Shown here one piece after another: positions 50,158 to 60,340 of a stretch of 64,000 nucleotides of DNA. How positions within the stretch are numbered: the first letter of the stretch is position 1; each line of letters begins with the position of its first letter. Made by a program: the position numbers and the translations under genes. The notes under the pieces are model-generated. The model was not told the origin of the DNA and searched no databases. It was given only the letters and a program-made list of their open reading frames with translations. The DNA is from Crambe crambe (taxonomy: Eukaryota; Porifera; Demospongiae; Poecilosclerida; Crambeidae): contig OZ004595.1 of NCBI GenBank assembly GCA_963924555.1, forward strand, positions 3,286,001-3,350,000. Direction: 5' to 3'.

Positions 50158-50616
50158 ATCATGCAGCTCAGATAGTTGGTAAAGGGTGTATCCGCTAGCT
50201 AGGCGCGCGCTAGCTAGCTAGATCCCGGAATCGGATTCTCGCAGAGGCTACCCGGACTCTCGGAAAAATTTCCCGGACTCTCGGAAAATATCCCGGATTC
50301 ACGGGATAGCAATCCCGGATTCTCGGAATAGTATTCTCGCGCAGGATGACACTGAGGGCCACCATATTATAGACTAGTCAGAAATGACCGGGGAGTCACT
50401 CAGACCTAGGCGTGAGTGACCGGGAGTCATCCACGCCTAGGCATGAGTGACCGGGAGTCATCCACGCCTAGTCAGGAGTGACCGGGGAGTCATCGCCGAG
50501 GGGAGTCACCGCTGACTATGACACCGGTGTCATAAGCCCCGTTTACACGGGGGCTCTAACCCGGATTCGACCCGGATTCACTTCGCGTATGAACGGTACC
50601 ATAGATAGTATAAACT

Positions 50617-53600
50617 TTTTTTTTTTTTTTTTTTGATGCTGATATAATAAATAATAATAATTATTGTTCAAATCGAGTTCGAATCCCATTTTGTAGCTAG
50701 TAAGGAAGCCAGACGTTTATAGAATATAGTTGCCTCTCTTGCAAAACCACCAGTAGCTGAGAGAACCAGTGGAGTAAAGGAAGCATGCTCGATTTCTCTT
50801 ACCCTCTGTTCATATGCTCTTTTCTTACAAACTTCGGAGAGCAAATTAGCAGTAACATCTCTTATTTCGTTATGCCTAATGATAGGAAAACCCCCTCTTG
50901 GACATGAAAGTGAATGTTCAATTGAAAATTTTTTCCCGCAATCACAATTAGTGGGTAAATATGAAAATTGCCATCCATATCTTAGGGCTAAAGCATCATG
51001 GAAGGCACCTTTATGAAGAGCAAATCCATACTCATCAATTGGCAATGTGGTTAACCAACTGGAGGCACCTTTTTCAGAAGCATGATCCATAGCTCTCTTA
51101 AGATTGTCTGGAAGAAATTGCTTTATTCGAGAGGCTTCTGTAGAGGATTTTGCACAATTCAAGTTGTGTACTTCAGCCTTGGCTTTCATCTGCTCACTCA
51201 TGATTTCATATGTATAGTCAGGAACTTGTGATAAAATAGCCTTTTTCAATGGCTCAGTGACTTTGAGAGAAGCCAAGAACTGAGAATCAGAATCTTTCAG
51301 GGGATTGGTTAAAGCGATGCCACCCAATCTAGCTGGTAAGGATAGAAGGTCACGTTCATTGTCATTAAAAGGAGGTTGGTTAGTTAGATTTGGAGCAAAT
51401 CTTGTTCGGATAATTTCTTCAAGTGGATGGATAAGAGCACATATATCAGGAGTAACACGTGAGAGGTAACGCCACTTACTACATAACCCATGAGTAAGTA
51501 CAGCATGAGCAGCATGAGGTTGGGTTTTAGCAATCTTACTAAGAAGTTCAATTTCCTCTGACCACTCGGATACTTTTGATATGACAAATTTTTTGATATA
51601 CTCAGGTGTACCAAGTGGAGCCCCAAGATGAGGCCTACCTTCCGAGGTTACTTTCACACTAGTATTCTCGAAAGCATCGATAGCTTTGGTGAAGAATGAT
51701 TTTTTGGTGATAAGCCAAGACTTGGAGGCATTGGCATGATATCCATATTTTGGACCCTCAGAAACAATTTTGTCCCACCAGTTCCTCAGGTGATTGATAG
51801 ATCCTGTGGCAGTTGCATCATCAGCATACCAGGTTTGGCATACTTTACCATTCAACTTGTTAATGAGGGGAATTGTGGCAATGGCATACATTGCCATTGC
51901 AAGGGGGTCACCTTGTGTAGTGCCTTCTTTTGAATACAGCACATCACCATCCACAATGTTGGTTCCCGGTAGGAATTCATGAGGATATTTGCAATTGAAG
52001 GACAGAGTCTTCTGATATTCTGTAAAGCAGTTTGCCTATTGAGAGAATTGAATGCATTGGATGCATCTACCAGCAATACTGCCTCGGTATCTTCTTGTTG
52101 GAAAGATTCTCTCACAGCATGCACTGCAGCCTCGATACCAGATATCTGGCCAGTGCATAGTTGCAAACTCCAGCTGCATTTTGTACATCTCCTCTGATGA
52201 CACTTAATACTGCCTTAGCTATGATACGTCTTGCAGTTTCTCCTACACCAATAGGATGTACACCTGGGTTCTTATCCAAGGCCAGTAATCTACAAGCCAT
52301 TAAGGGTGCAACACTTTTTGGGTCGACTAAAGATGTACAGAGACGTTTAGCAGTTAATGCCAATGACTGACATAGGTCAGAAGATGCAGACTTAAGAGAA
52401 GTACACAATTGTCTCCAACCATGTGCATCTATACCTGAAGGTCCAGCTGCACCATTTGTTTTAAGGGCAGCAGATCGTACTACGGAAGCATCGATGGAGT
52501 CAAACACAACAGGTTGGATAGTCTGGGGATCTCCAGGAACAATGGATTCTGGATGGACAGATTGGCTTGGAGGATGCTTATCCCTTAAGATGTCTCGAAC
52601 ACCTTTCTGCTCATCAGAAGAAATAATATCATCTAAGTGAAGAACCCTACCCCTGACCTTGTTTGAAAGTAAATCAATTGCGGCCTTAATTTTCCCCTGA
52701 AATACGAGTTTTGCAAAATTGTTGGCTATGTGATCATCTTTTTTCGGCCTGAATGATACTTTAGGAAGGCGTTTTTGGATTGTTCTTCCTTCGAACACTA
52801 ATTCATTTAAGTCACCATCCAGCCACTTTTAAATTCTTCGCTCAAGGCAAGAGATATGAACTTTCACTTTTGAATTACGAGAGGGTTTTTGGAGTAATAA
52901 AATTGGTAGGACTGTAGCTGCTTTAAGAGCAATTGATTCTAAAGCAGAACCAGTGGCAAAAGCCTTGAAAAGTCTGGCAAGTTCAGAAACAAATGATTTT
53001 CCAGCATTACCATTTGGGAGTCTAAAATAATTTGGCCTCCAATGAACAACTTCAGTATAAGTTGCATGCAATGAATCAATAAAGCTTTCAGAACTTTGCA
53101 TACCCCACCTGAGGATCAGACATAGGTATAAAATCAGGAAGTTTTAATTGTGCAACTTGAGAAGTAGCTTCGACTTCACTTTTGTTGTTGTTGTCGAGGT
53201 GATTTGCATTTGCATTTGGATTTAAATTTGAATTTGAATTTGCATTTTCATTTTCATGTGAATTTGAATTTGAATTTGCATTTGCATCTGCACCCGAATT
53301 TGAAATTGTCTTACATGCAACATCAGAATCCGATGCAGAAGCAGAAGCAGAAGCAGGACCTCGATCCTGTCCACAGCCCAGCAGTGAAGAAGAAACTGGA
53401 CAAACATTAGTTGATAGAGAAACTGGAGAAACAGAACTTGTACTCGTACTTGAAATTGTAGAACTTTTAGGACTTGATACAATATGCGATGCTGAATTTA
53501 TGTTTGAACAAAGATCTAGGCGACTTGGAAGACAATTTTGACATGGTTTTCCTGCCTTTACACAGACACAGCCTTTACAGCGACTAGATCTATTACATTT

Positions 53601-53650
53601 ACAACAAACCACCATAATTGTATTTTCCTCACACTCCAATTTGCCCACTG
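50617..53650 (-). mobile_element. Frameshifted reverse-transcriptase element with poly(A) end
   Basis: A 20-nt A tract on the minus strand (50617-50636) follows the ORF region and marks a retrotransposon 3' end. Reading 5' to 3': 53088-53648 has a Cys cluster (CCKCNRSSRCKGCVCVKAG, then CQNCLP) and a low-complexity Asn/Ser region; 52829-53101 and 52112-52798 form the pre-RT region (NGAAGPSGIDAHGWR); 51852-52166 has RT motif A ([14 protein letters not shown]); 50668-51954 has [15 protein letters not shown] and the catalytic WYADDA box. Four one-base shifts separate these frames. The C-terminal region (CDCGKKFSIEHSLSCPRGG) resembles the zinc-knuckle and endonuclease tail of related elements but looks internally deleted. 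A non-LTR-like class is inferred. Confidence 0.75.
50668..51954 (-). pseudogene. RT catalytic domain and C-terminal segment (428 aa frame)
   Basis: The longest frame of the element carries motif B ([10 protein letters not shown], near residue 13), the catalytic YADD (residues about 42-45), SKSWL and HLGAPLGT downstream, a LPARLGGI block and a C-x-C...H...C cluster near residue 340. From memory, family members continue with an acidic nuclease-like block before SFTPLV; here LLSEVCKKRAYEQ leads straight to EHASFTPLVLSATGG, suggesting an in-frame internal deletion. The protein also stops soon after LLATKWD. Confidence 0.7.
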
Positions 53651-54166
53651 AGGTCGCTCAATCATATAAGTAAAGTTATTTACTTTACTTGTAAATTTTT
53701 GGTTATTGTATAAACTATGTGTACGCGTGCAGACCCTTTGAGTTTCCCTTGAGTAAAGGATCTGGCTACGCGAGACTACGCCCAACCCGGTGTCATAAAG
53801 TTTTGGGGACCCCGTAGTTCTAGGGACCCCCCGTCCCTAAATCTACCGTAGATATGAGGACCCCCTCATAGATATAGGGACCCCCAGTCCTCGAGCTTTA
53901 TATCTCTACATAGCTGACAAAACAAAAGTGAGGAAATATTCAGTTCAAGCTGGGTAAGTTAGCCTATCTGTAACTAGTACTTATTTTACTGTTTTAGGGT
54001 TGAATAATAGCTATGAGGAAGTGGGCTATTCAGTTTGAGCATAGATACTATACTCCGCCCCGGGATTGGAAACCGGAGATTTCCCGCGGACACTCCGTGT
54101 TGGAGGAGAAATTGCGCGCGAAAATTTGTCGCTATGACAATAACCTAAAGCTCTGGCTTTAGAATG

Positions 54167-55589
54167 GCTTCTTGTTCTACAGCAAGCATACTAGATGAGC
54201 TAGAAGGACAAGATAAGCTACAGTACTTACAAGTTTGAATACACTACTTACAAGTATAAACCATCACAATAAGTTTACTAATAAATCTGTTGCTGAAGGC
54301 TGTCAATGCTTTACTAGCAGATGATTCTTTCAAATTAGATACTGAAGCTACAAAAGAAATTACTGAAAAACTATCTCGCTTTATCATCGAAAATGAAACT
54401 GTCGTTTCAATATTTGAAGCCAGACTAGCACTGGTGCTAGGTAGCTGCATCGAATGGAGAAGAACAAAACAAAATAAAAATAGAGAGCAAACATGGTCAT
54501 CTTACCACAAAATATGAGTGTGTGATACGTACCAAACAATGTGGAAGGATGTATTAGAGCAATCCTGTATCGAATTTAATGAATCCTGTACAATATTTTT
54601 ATGACATCACATTTTTAAGGAACTGATAAAGATCTGTCATCCTGTACCTACTGTAGCTTCCACTCCACCACCATCATCATTAACTTACAATGAAAGAAAC
54701 GCTATGTTGTTGGATATATTCCAAGACTGTTGAAAAAGAAAATTTCTACTTCAACTCACCCATTGAAAAAGGACATAATTTTGTGCATCAGTGATCTACT
54801 GGCTGATGATGGTGATGAAGAAGATGATTCATGATGATGACTCACATGACTGGGTAGACCTAGTGGATCGTGGTGGTCTTACCCTAGTAAACAATAAAAA
54901 ATTTGATGTTTTTGTTGTGTATCGAATTTAATGAATCCTGTACAATATTTTTATGACATCACATTTTTAAGGAACTGATAAAGATCTGTCATCCTGTACC
55001 TACTGTAGCTTCCACTCCACCACCATCATTAACTTACAATGAAAGAAACGCTATGTTGTTGGATATATTCCAAGACTGTTGAAAAAGAAAATTTCTACTT
55101 CAACTCACCCATTGAAAAAGGACATAATTTTGTGCATCAGTGATCTACTGGCTGATGATGGTGATGAAGAAGATGATTCATGATGATGACTCACATGACT
55201 GGGTAGACCTAGTGGATCGTGGTGGTCTTACCCTATTAAACAATAAAAAATTTGATGTTTTTGTTGTGATAGAATACAAGGTGAGAAACAGACTGGGAAA
55301 AAATATGGAGCTGACAGATGCGGTTATGAAGGAGATAGCAGAAAGCGATCAAGTTGCCTTTTTTTGGTCCCTCTTGAATGAGGAATGGCAAGAGGAGAGC
55401 AGTGTTGCCCTCCTGCATATGGTGGTCAGCCAGTTTTTGAAAATCAGAGGATTTTCCTATGCCTCCTCATGGATAGAAAATTTTAAGGCCACACATAAGA
55501 AAACCATGCAAAAATCAAAAGGAATAAGAAAAGAACTAATTTCTGAATCTAGTTCCAGTGAGTGTCACCCCAATCATCTTAAATATTGA
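54167..55589 (+). pseudogene. Broken transposase-like ORF with a 352-bp internal duplication
   Basis: Open pieces: 54167-54235 (MASCSTASILDELEG), 54290-54517 (a helical segment with NALLADDSFKLDTEA) and 55140-55589 (WVDLVDRGGLTLLNN, FVVIEYKVRNRL, SQFLKIRGFSYASSW). Between them VGYIPRTVEK and a KKDIILCISDLL segment appear in shifted frames. A YxxGY motif followed by a D-R-G-G-L block recalls the C-terminal part of some P-element/THAP9-like transposases, but that is weak. The segment 54566-54917 is repeated in tandem at 54918-55266, disrupting the frame. Confidence 0.45.
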
Positions 55590-55599
55590 TGTTAGCTAC

Positions 55600-56540
55600 T
55601 TATGGAATAATGTCAGCATCAAGCTATAGCTAGCTACATGCTATAGCTATACTAATATAACCCAAGAGGCTTTTTAGATACTTTCCATGGTCTTGGTCTT
55701 TTAGGAAGGGGTCTTGAATTTTCTTTTACTCATTTTGATGAGGTTGGTATCTGCATTTCCAGTACATACTTTGCTGGAATCAATTTTTGGTTTCAATAGC
55801 TGGAACACTTGATACCACAGTAGGATTCAGCTTGTTGTTGGGAAATGATATGCTCTAAGCCCATTGATCGCTCTCTGCTGCTGCTTCTTTCTGCATGATC
55901 TTCGAGCACTCAAGCGAAACTTCCTTCCACCCATGGCTGATAGAAATAAATACATAGCTAGCCTATACAGCTTATTATCCCATCCACAATGCACAGCTAT
56001 AGCTAGCTATATATGAATGTGGTGTTACTTTACAGATAGCTGATCAATGTCATAATTTATAGATCAGCAAAAGTGCATCATTATAAGAGTACACCAAATC
56101 TTATATTGCTCAAGCGATAATCTAGTCCTAGCTTTAGTATTTGCATGATGGAGCTTTTCTTTTAATATTATAGTACTGATGTTCTTCCCCCGACCAGTTA
56201 AGACCCTATCATACCTCTAACTGAGTAAAACTAGACTATCATTGTAGCACACTTGTTATAAACAAGCTCAAGCGATATCCCAATCCTAGTTGCAGCAGAT
56301 TCATGAAAAAATAATGCTCAAATGCTCCTTATATGCACATTTTTACCCCAACAAGTTCTGTACATATATTTATTTCTTGGAGTGAGAATATCTCTATCCC
56401 AAACTGCTATTGCTCTACTGAATCTATAGCATTAGTAAGTTACCTATGGACACTAAAGTTTGACCATCTTTTTACCGTATAGATTCTATTGCTCACCTTA
56501 TAATAACGAAAAAATCTCTGTTGCTACGGCTTGTTGACGA
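55600..56540. other. 3' half of the TIR transposon without an ORF
   Basis: AT-rich sequence between the last open frame and the right TIR. No coding motif or RNA gene is seen. Confidence 0.5.
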
Positions 56541-56643
56541 CCGTTACTATACAACACGGAGTGTCCGCGCATATTTTGTATTGTTGTAATGGAAAAATTT
56601 GGATGCGCAGACTTCGTTTCCAATCCCGGGGCGGAGTATAGTA

Positions 56644-56929
56644 CTGCGGTTTTAGGGAATCTTGGAACAAAGACCGCCGGCAATAAACATTAAACCGCAG
56701 TTAGCGCATGCGCAATTAACAAAACAATCGACGATGGCTCAGTTAGGACGGGTGTTAGTTATTCTCCAATGAATATCCTTACTATAAGGGCTTCTCCTAC
56801 CTGGTTCAAAGCTGTAAATACTGGCCATTGTAAGCTGAGAAACGATCTGGAGCCTTAGTTACCAATGTGCTTGAACATGCGCTTGAGCATGCGCACTTTC
56901 TCGTGTTCCAAGATTTCCTAAAACCGCAG
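56644..56929. mobile_element. 286-bp MITE with TA flanks and NRF1-like sites
   Basis: CTGCGGTTTTAGGGAATCTT at 56644 and its complement ending at 56929 form TIRs of about 28 bp (one mismatch), with TA on both sides. Inside are a perfect GCGCATGCGC (56704-56713) and two CATGCGC half sites (about 56876-56897). There is no coding capacity. It shares its left TA with the right end of the preceding 2.6-kb element. Confidence 0.75.
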
Positions 56930-56938
56930 TATCTATGG

Positions 56939-58054
56939 ATATACTAGACTACGTACACAGGATTGGAAACAGGGCATGCGCGCGTAGAATTTATAGACCA
57001 TCCGTGTAGGTACCTGGCGAACAGAGAAATCTTACACAAAATAAGAAAGAGGATGAAAGGCAAGGTATTTAGCGCAGCAATAATAATAATTATAAGTGAA
57101 AAGGCTCAATGACCTATAGCTGTAGTAGTTTATCATGTCAGTTTAGTCTATTTACTGTTGCTATGGAAGAAAAACGTGGAAACAGGTGACTGAAAAGTTT
57201 TGTGGCACTCCTACTACTAAAATAGAAGTCTAGCTGCCTTACTTTTGGTATAAAATGAAAGATACTAGTTGACCATATGTACTCAAGTAGTTTTAATTTT
57301 GTGCAGGGCTGGAGATGGCATGCCATTTGCCATTGATGGTGTAAGAAGCCATTTCACTATGTTGTTGTTCTTATATGAGGAGATGAGATACCTTCTTATA
57401 TCAGGGGCAGGAAAGGATACACTGGGGCAGCTTTACTCTTCATCTTGATCCCTCAAAACAAGTATATCACAACAAATCTCTCGATGAATTGGATGTTCAG
57501 CAGTGCACTATCAGTACTTGTTATTATCATTTTTTAATTATAATATGAAAGGAAATATGTGTAAAGTGACAGTATTAGTTGCTACATTATAGTATCCTTC
57601 TTTACTATAGCTTTTCTTGACAGCCAGCCATGGGTAATCTGAAGAAACAGTAACATCGACATGATTTTTTTTACAGGCACCTTTAAAAAGTACATAATGT
57701 ACATATAAATGATCACTACCTAACAGATTAGTGGGGAAAAAGAGACTATACTTTTAACATCCAAGCTCCAGAGGTCCACAAAGTCGAACTACCATTGTTA
57801 CTCGCAATTATACCCTCTAACACTTGAGAAACCAGCCTTTTTAAGAACTATGCTTGTTTAGCACTATACTAGCCCACTCTTTGCATTCTTTGAACTTACC
57901 AATTGGCTATAGTTTAGCAGAAATTTGGCACACTACTTCTCCTCCCCTGTTTGTTTGGGGCAATTTAGCACGAACAGCTGCCTACACGGATTGTCAGTAT
58001 TGTCGTTATGGGCGCACGTGACCTGTTTCCAATCCTGTGTACGTAGTCTAGTAT
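56939..58054. mobile_element. 1.1-kb TIR element related to the 2.6-kb element
   Basis: Ends read ATATACTAGACTACGTACAC then AGGATTGGAAACAGG on the left, mirrored on the right (about 58015-58054). The internal GGATTGGAAAC and a CCGTGTAGG block echo the 2.6-kb element, so the two look like family members. CTATGG occurs directly outside both ends, and TA is also present at both ends, so the target duplication is ambiguous. No intact ORF. Confidence 0.65.
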
Positions 58055-58220
58055 ATCTATGGTTTGAGGCTGTCATCCATATGGACCACACAGTTTAATA
58101 TTAAAATACAAAATTACATTATCCTAGCTTGCATTAATTTTTATCCATATTAATTTTTAATCACTACTACAACTACTACTATTATATTGTTTAGTTTCAT
58201 AATGCTTATTTTATTTTAAT

Positions 58221-58253
58221 GATAATGATAATAATAATAATAATAATAATAAT
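58221..58253. repeat. (AAT)n microsatellite beside the palindrome
   Basis: ATA/AAT triplets directly precede the left arm of the palindrome; a similar run (58858-58890) follows its right flank. Confidence 0.85.
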
Positions 58254-58830
58254 AATTCAATAGAATTAGTTCTCATAAAATTAGCTTATGAAACAAACCA
58301 CCAACGTTTCGACCAGAATACTCTAGCCTTCATCAGGGTGATACAAAAAATGCACACAGAAACGTCCTTATATAGCTACGCTCGTTATCTAGACAACGCA
58401 CATGCATACGCCTATGGATATTATATTATAGCATGCCAATACCTGAAGTCGTAAACACTATTTCCCTAAGGCTTTAAGCGTAGAAACCCAGCAACCTTGA
58501 AGTTCTAGACCTACATCCCTATTAAAACGCTGCTCTTCTGAAGATAAACCAATATGAAGCGCTTCTTTTAGAAGCAGTTCCTTCCTAGGTTGCTGGGTTT
58601 CTACGCTTAAAGCCTTAGGGAAATAGTGTTTACGACTTCAGGTATTGGCATGCTATAATATAATATCCATAGGCGTATGCATGTGCGTTGTCTAGATAAC
58701 GAGCGTAGCTATATAAGGACGTTTCTGTGTGCATTTTTTGTATCACCCTGATGAAGGCTAGAGTATTCTGGTCGAAACGTTGGTGGTTTGTTTCATAAGC
58801 TAATTTTATGAGAACTAATTCTATTGAATT
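58254..58830. mobile_element. Palindrome with two 243-bp arms, each with a hammerhead-like core
   Basis: The arm 58254-58496 is the reverse complement of 58588-58830, apparently perfect, with a 91-bp unique spacer. The outermost sequence is AATTCAATAGAATTAG and its complement. A solitary, shorter relative is at 24165-24305. Terminal repeats with hammerhead motifs are known from Penelope-like retroelements, which also leave head-to-head partial copies; no Penelope RT or GIY-YIG ORF is in this window. Confidence 0.65.
58742..58787 (+). ncRNA. Candidate minimal hammerhead ribozyme (right arm; mirror copy at 58298-58343)
   Basis: Stem I is ATCACC (58742-58747) pairing with GGTGGT (58782-58787). 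Core CTGATGA occupies 58748-58754; after one A, stem II GGCTAGA (58756-58762) pairs with TCTGGTC (58767-58773) around a GTAT loop. GAAA follows at 58774-58777. Stem III would be only ACGT (58777-58780), self-complementary, so it could form between two molecules. Position 17 would be T (58781). The order CUGAUGA/GAAA/UH with stem I and stem II intact fits the minimal dimeric hammerheads described in retroelements; activity is inferred. Confidence 0.55.
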
Positions 58831-58858
58831 TTTATCATGTTAGCTGAGAATAAGCAGA

Positions 58859-58891
<33 letters not shown>

Positions 58892-59084
58892 GGTCAGATT
58901 CCTCTACCACACTTTCAGCAAAAATCCAACATAGATTTAACGACCTCCAATAGCTATATCTGTAGATTCAATGATAAAATATCTGTACTGGCATCCACTA
59001 AAAATTTGACACCACTAAATTACCTCATCTGTGACCCCATCCCCAAATGTATGAATCTATTATAGCTAGCTAAGTAGCTACAGT

Positions 59085-59450
59085 ACCCTATCTGTAGATA
59101 TGGGGACCCCATCCCCAAATGTAACTCATCCAGATATACCGTAGGTACCATTTTTCTATCTGTAGATATGGGGACCCCATCCCCAAATGTAACTCATCCA
59201 GATATACCGTAGGTATCATTTTTCTATCTGTAGATATGGGGACCCCATCCCCAAAATGTATGCTTATCATAAAAGATACCTCATCCAGATATACCATATG
59301 TACCATTCTCCATCTGTAGATATGGGGACCCCATATGTTTATCAATAAAGATACCTCATCCAGATATACCGTAGGTACCATTCTCCATCTGTAGATATGG
59401 GGACTCCATCCCCAAATGTATGTTGATCAAAGGATATCTCATCCACGAAT
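59085..59450. repeat. TAGATATGGGGACCCC tandem repeats
   Basis: About five units of 64-75 bp, each with ATCTGTAGATATGGGGACCC, CATCCCCAAATGTA and CATCCAGATATACCGTAGGT. They are the same motif as the subterminal repeats of the 6.2-kb region (59820-59970) and lie just inside its right end. Confidence 0.8.
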
Positions 59451-60003
59451 CTTCATAGATAATTATAGGAACCTTTTTAGATGGTCTACTTCACTTGTAT
59501 CATCTTTTTCCTACTCACGAGGTGGTCTCTCATCTGCAACCTGCTCCTTCGTAATGCTGGCCAAGGATTGCTTGCTTGAAAACCTCTGTTTACCTCTCTG
59601 TCTCAGTTTGCGACAGTGATGCACCCTCAGACATCTTGCCCCAAATTGAAACAGCTATAGCCTATTATTGTGGTTTATATTACGTATACCTACAAGCATG
59701 CTATATGAATATAAAGGGGAACAGCTTAGTTCCCAGACTGATTTTTTCTCCCCGAGCTTGCTATTAGCAATACTATTGCGACTTGGCCAGATCAGGCTAC
59801 TTTGGCTGGGGTCCCCATATCTACGCAGGGGTCCCCATATCTACCGTAGATATGGGGACGGAGGTTCCCATACCTACGTAGATTTAGGGATGGAGATCCC
59901 CATATCTACGTCGATGTGGGGACGGGGATCCCCATATCTACGTAGATTTGGGGACGGGGGTCCCTGAAATAGGGGGTCCCCAAAACATTATGACACCGGG
60001 TTG

Positions 60004-60340
60004 AGATTCAATCCGGATTCCAATCTACCTATAATTGATATGGTTGAGATTTTGGAGGGAAACAAACTCGTTCCAGGATGCTCCAGCCACTTCGGAATCG
60101 ATTCCACCTTTGGAGAGGACTCTATCATCGAATATTTGGACGATATAGATGAGCGCGAAGAGAGAGACATCAGTTCAAGTTGTGAGTCAGTATAGAGCTT
60201 TTTGGGGGGTTGTAGCTTATCCTAATGAGGTTGTACAACTCCCATTTCGGTAGGGAAAGCTTCTTCCCGTGGCTTGGCTATAATTGAATGTGTCTCCCAT
60301 TATTAGCAAGAAAGGCTATAGTAGCTCTTTAGTTAGCAAG
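60004..60340. other. Flank of the 6.2-kb element, short open stretch only
   Basis: A plus-strand open stretch at about 60001-60195 includes an acidic segment (EYLDDIDEREERD) but starts in the terminal repeat and has no recognisable domain. Otherwise nothing is seen. Confidence 0.35.

Larger units (their letters stand above)
48775..50371. mobile_element. 1.6-kb TIR element carrying host-gene fragments (Pack-type)
   Basis: Terminal inverted repeats of about 150-180 bp start TATGGTGGCCCTCAGTGTCA and continue with GCGCGAGAATAC and tandem CCGAGAGTCCGGGAA-type units (48780-48955 and, inverted, 50222-50367). There is no transposase. The interior holds a minus-strand four-exon gene fragment ending in a kinase glycine loop and a plus-strand exon (49037-49159). 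This is the structure of Pack-MULE-like elements, non-autonomous TIR transposons that carry captured genes. Superfamily and target duplication are unclear. Confidence 0.7.
48660..50530. repeat. GAGTCAC/GAGTCAT repeats flanking the kinase-bearing TIR element
   Basis: The sequence AGTCAGAAATGAC, GGGGAGTCACTCAGACC and TAGGCGTGAGTGACCGGGAG occurs at 48659-48735 and, in the same orientation, at 50377-50480. It brackets the TIR element at 48775-50371. Extra units follow to 50530. Confidence 0.75.
54048..56641 (+). mobile_element. 2.6-kb TIR transposon flanked by TA
   Basis: The left end CTATACTCCGCCCCGGGATT (continuing GGAAAC) at 54048 matches the reverse complement of the right end at 56641, and both ends share a second block, GCGGACACTCCGTGTTG (about 54088 and 56550). 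TA lies outside each end, consistent with a TA target duplication. The plus-strand interior contains broken transposase-like frames. It abuts the next MITE, sharing the TA at 56642-56643. Confidence 0.7.
53783..60003. mobile_element. 6.2-kb TIR-bounded region containing nested transposons
   Basis: CAACCCGGTGTCATAA followed by TTTTGGGGACCCC begins at 53783 and recurs as its reverse complement ending at 60003, with one mismatch visible. Both subterminal regions carry repeated GGGGACCCC / TAGATATGGGGAC motifs (53810-53890 and 59820-59970), as in subterminal repeats of large DNA transposons. The interior contains at least three smaller TIR elements and one palindrome (separate entries). I could not define a target duplication, so the superfamily is not assigned. 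Confidence 0.6.

Noticed and set aside
60001..60195. Short acidic open frame at the right end of the 6.2-kb element.
   Set aside because: It begins in the terminal repeat and shows no recognisable domain or splice partner.
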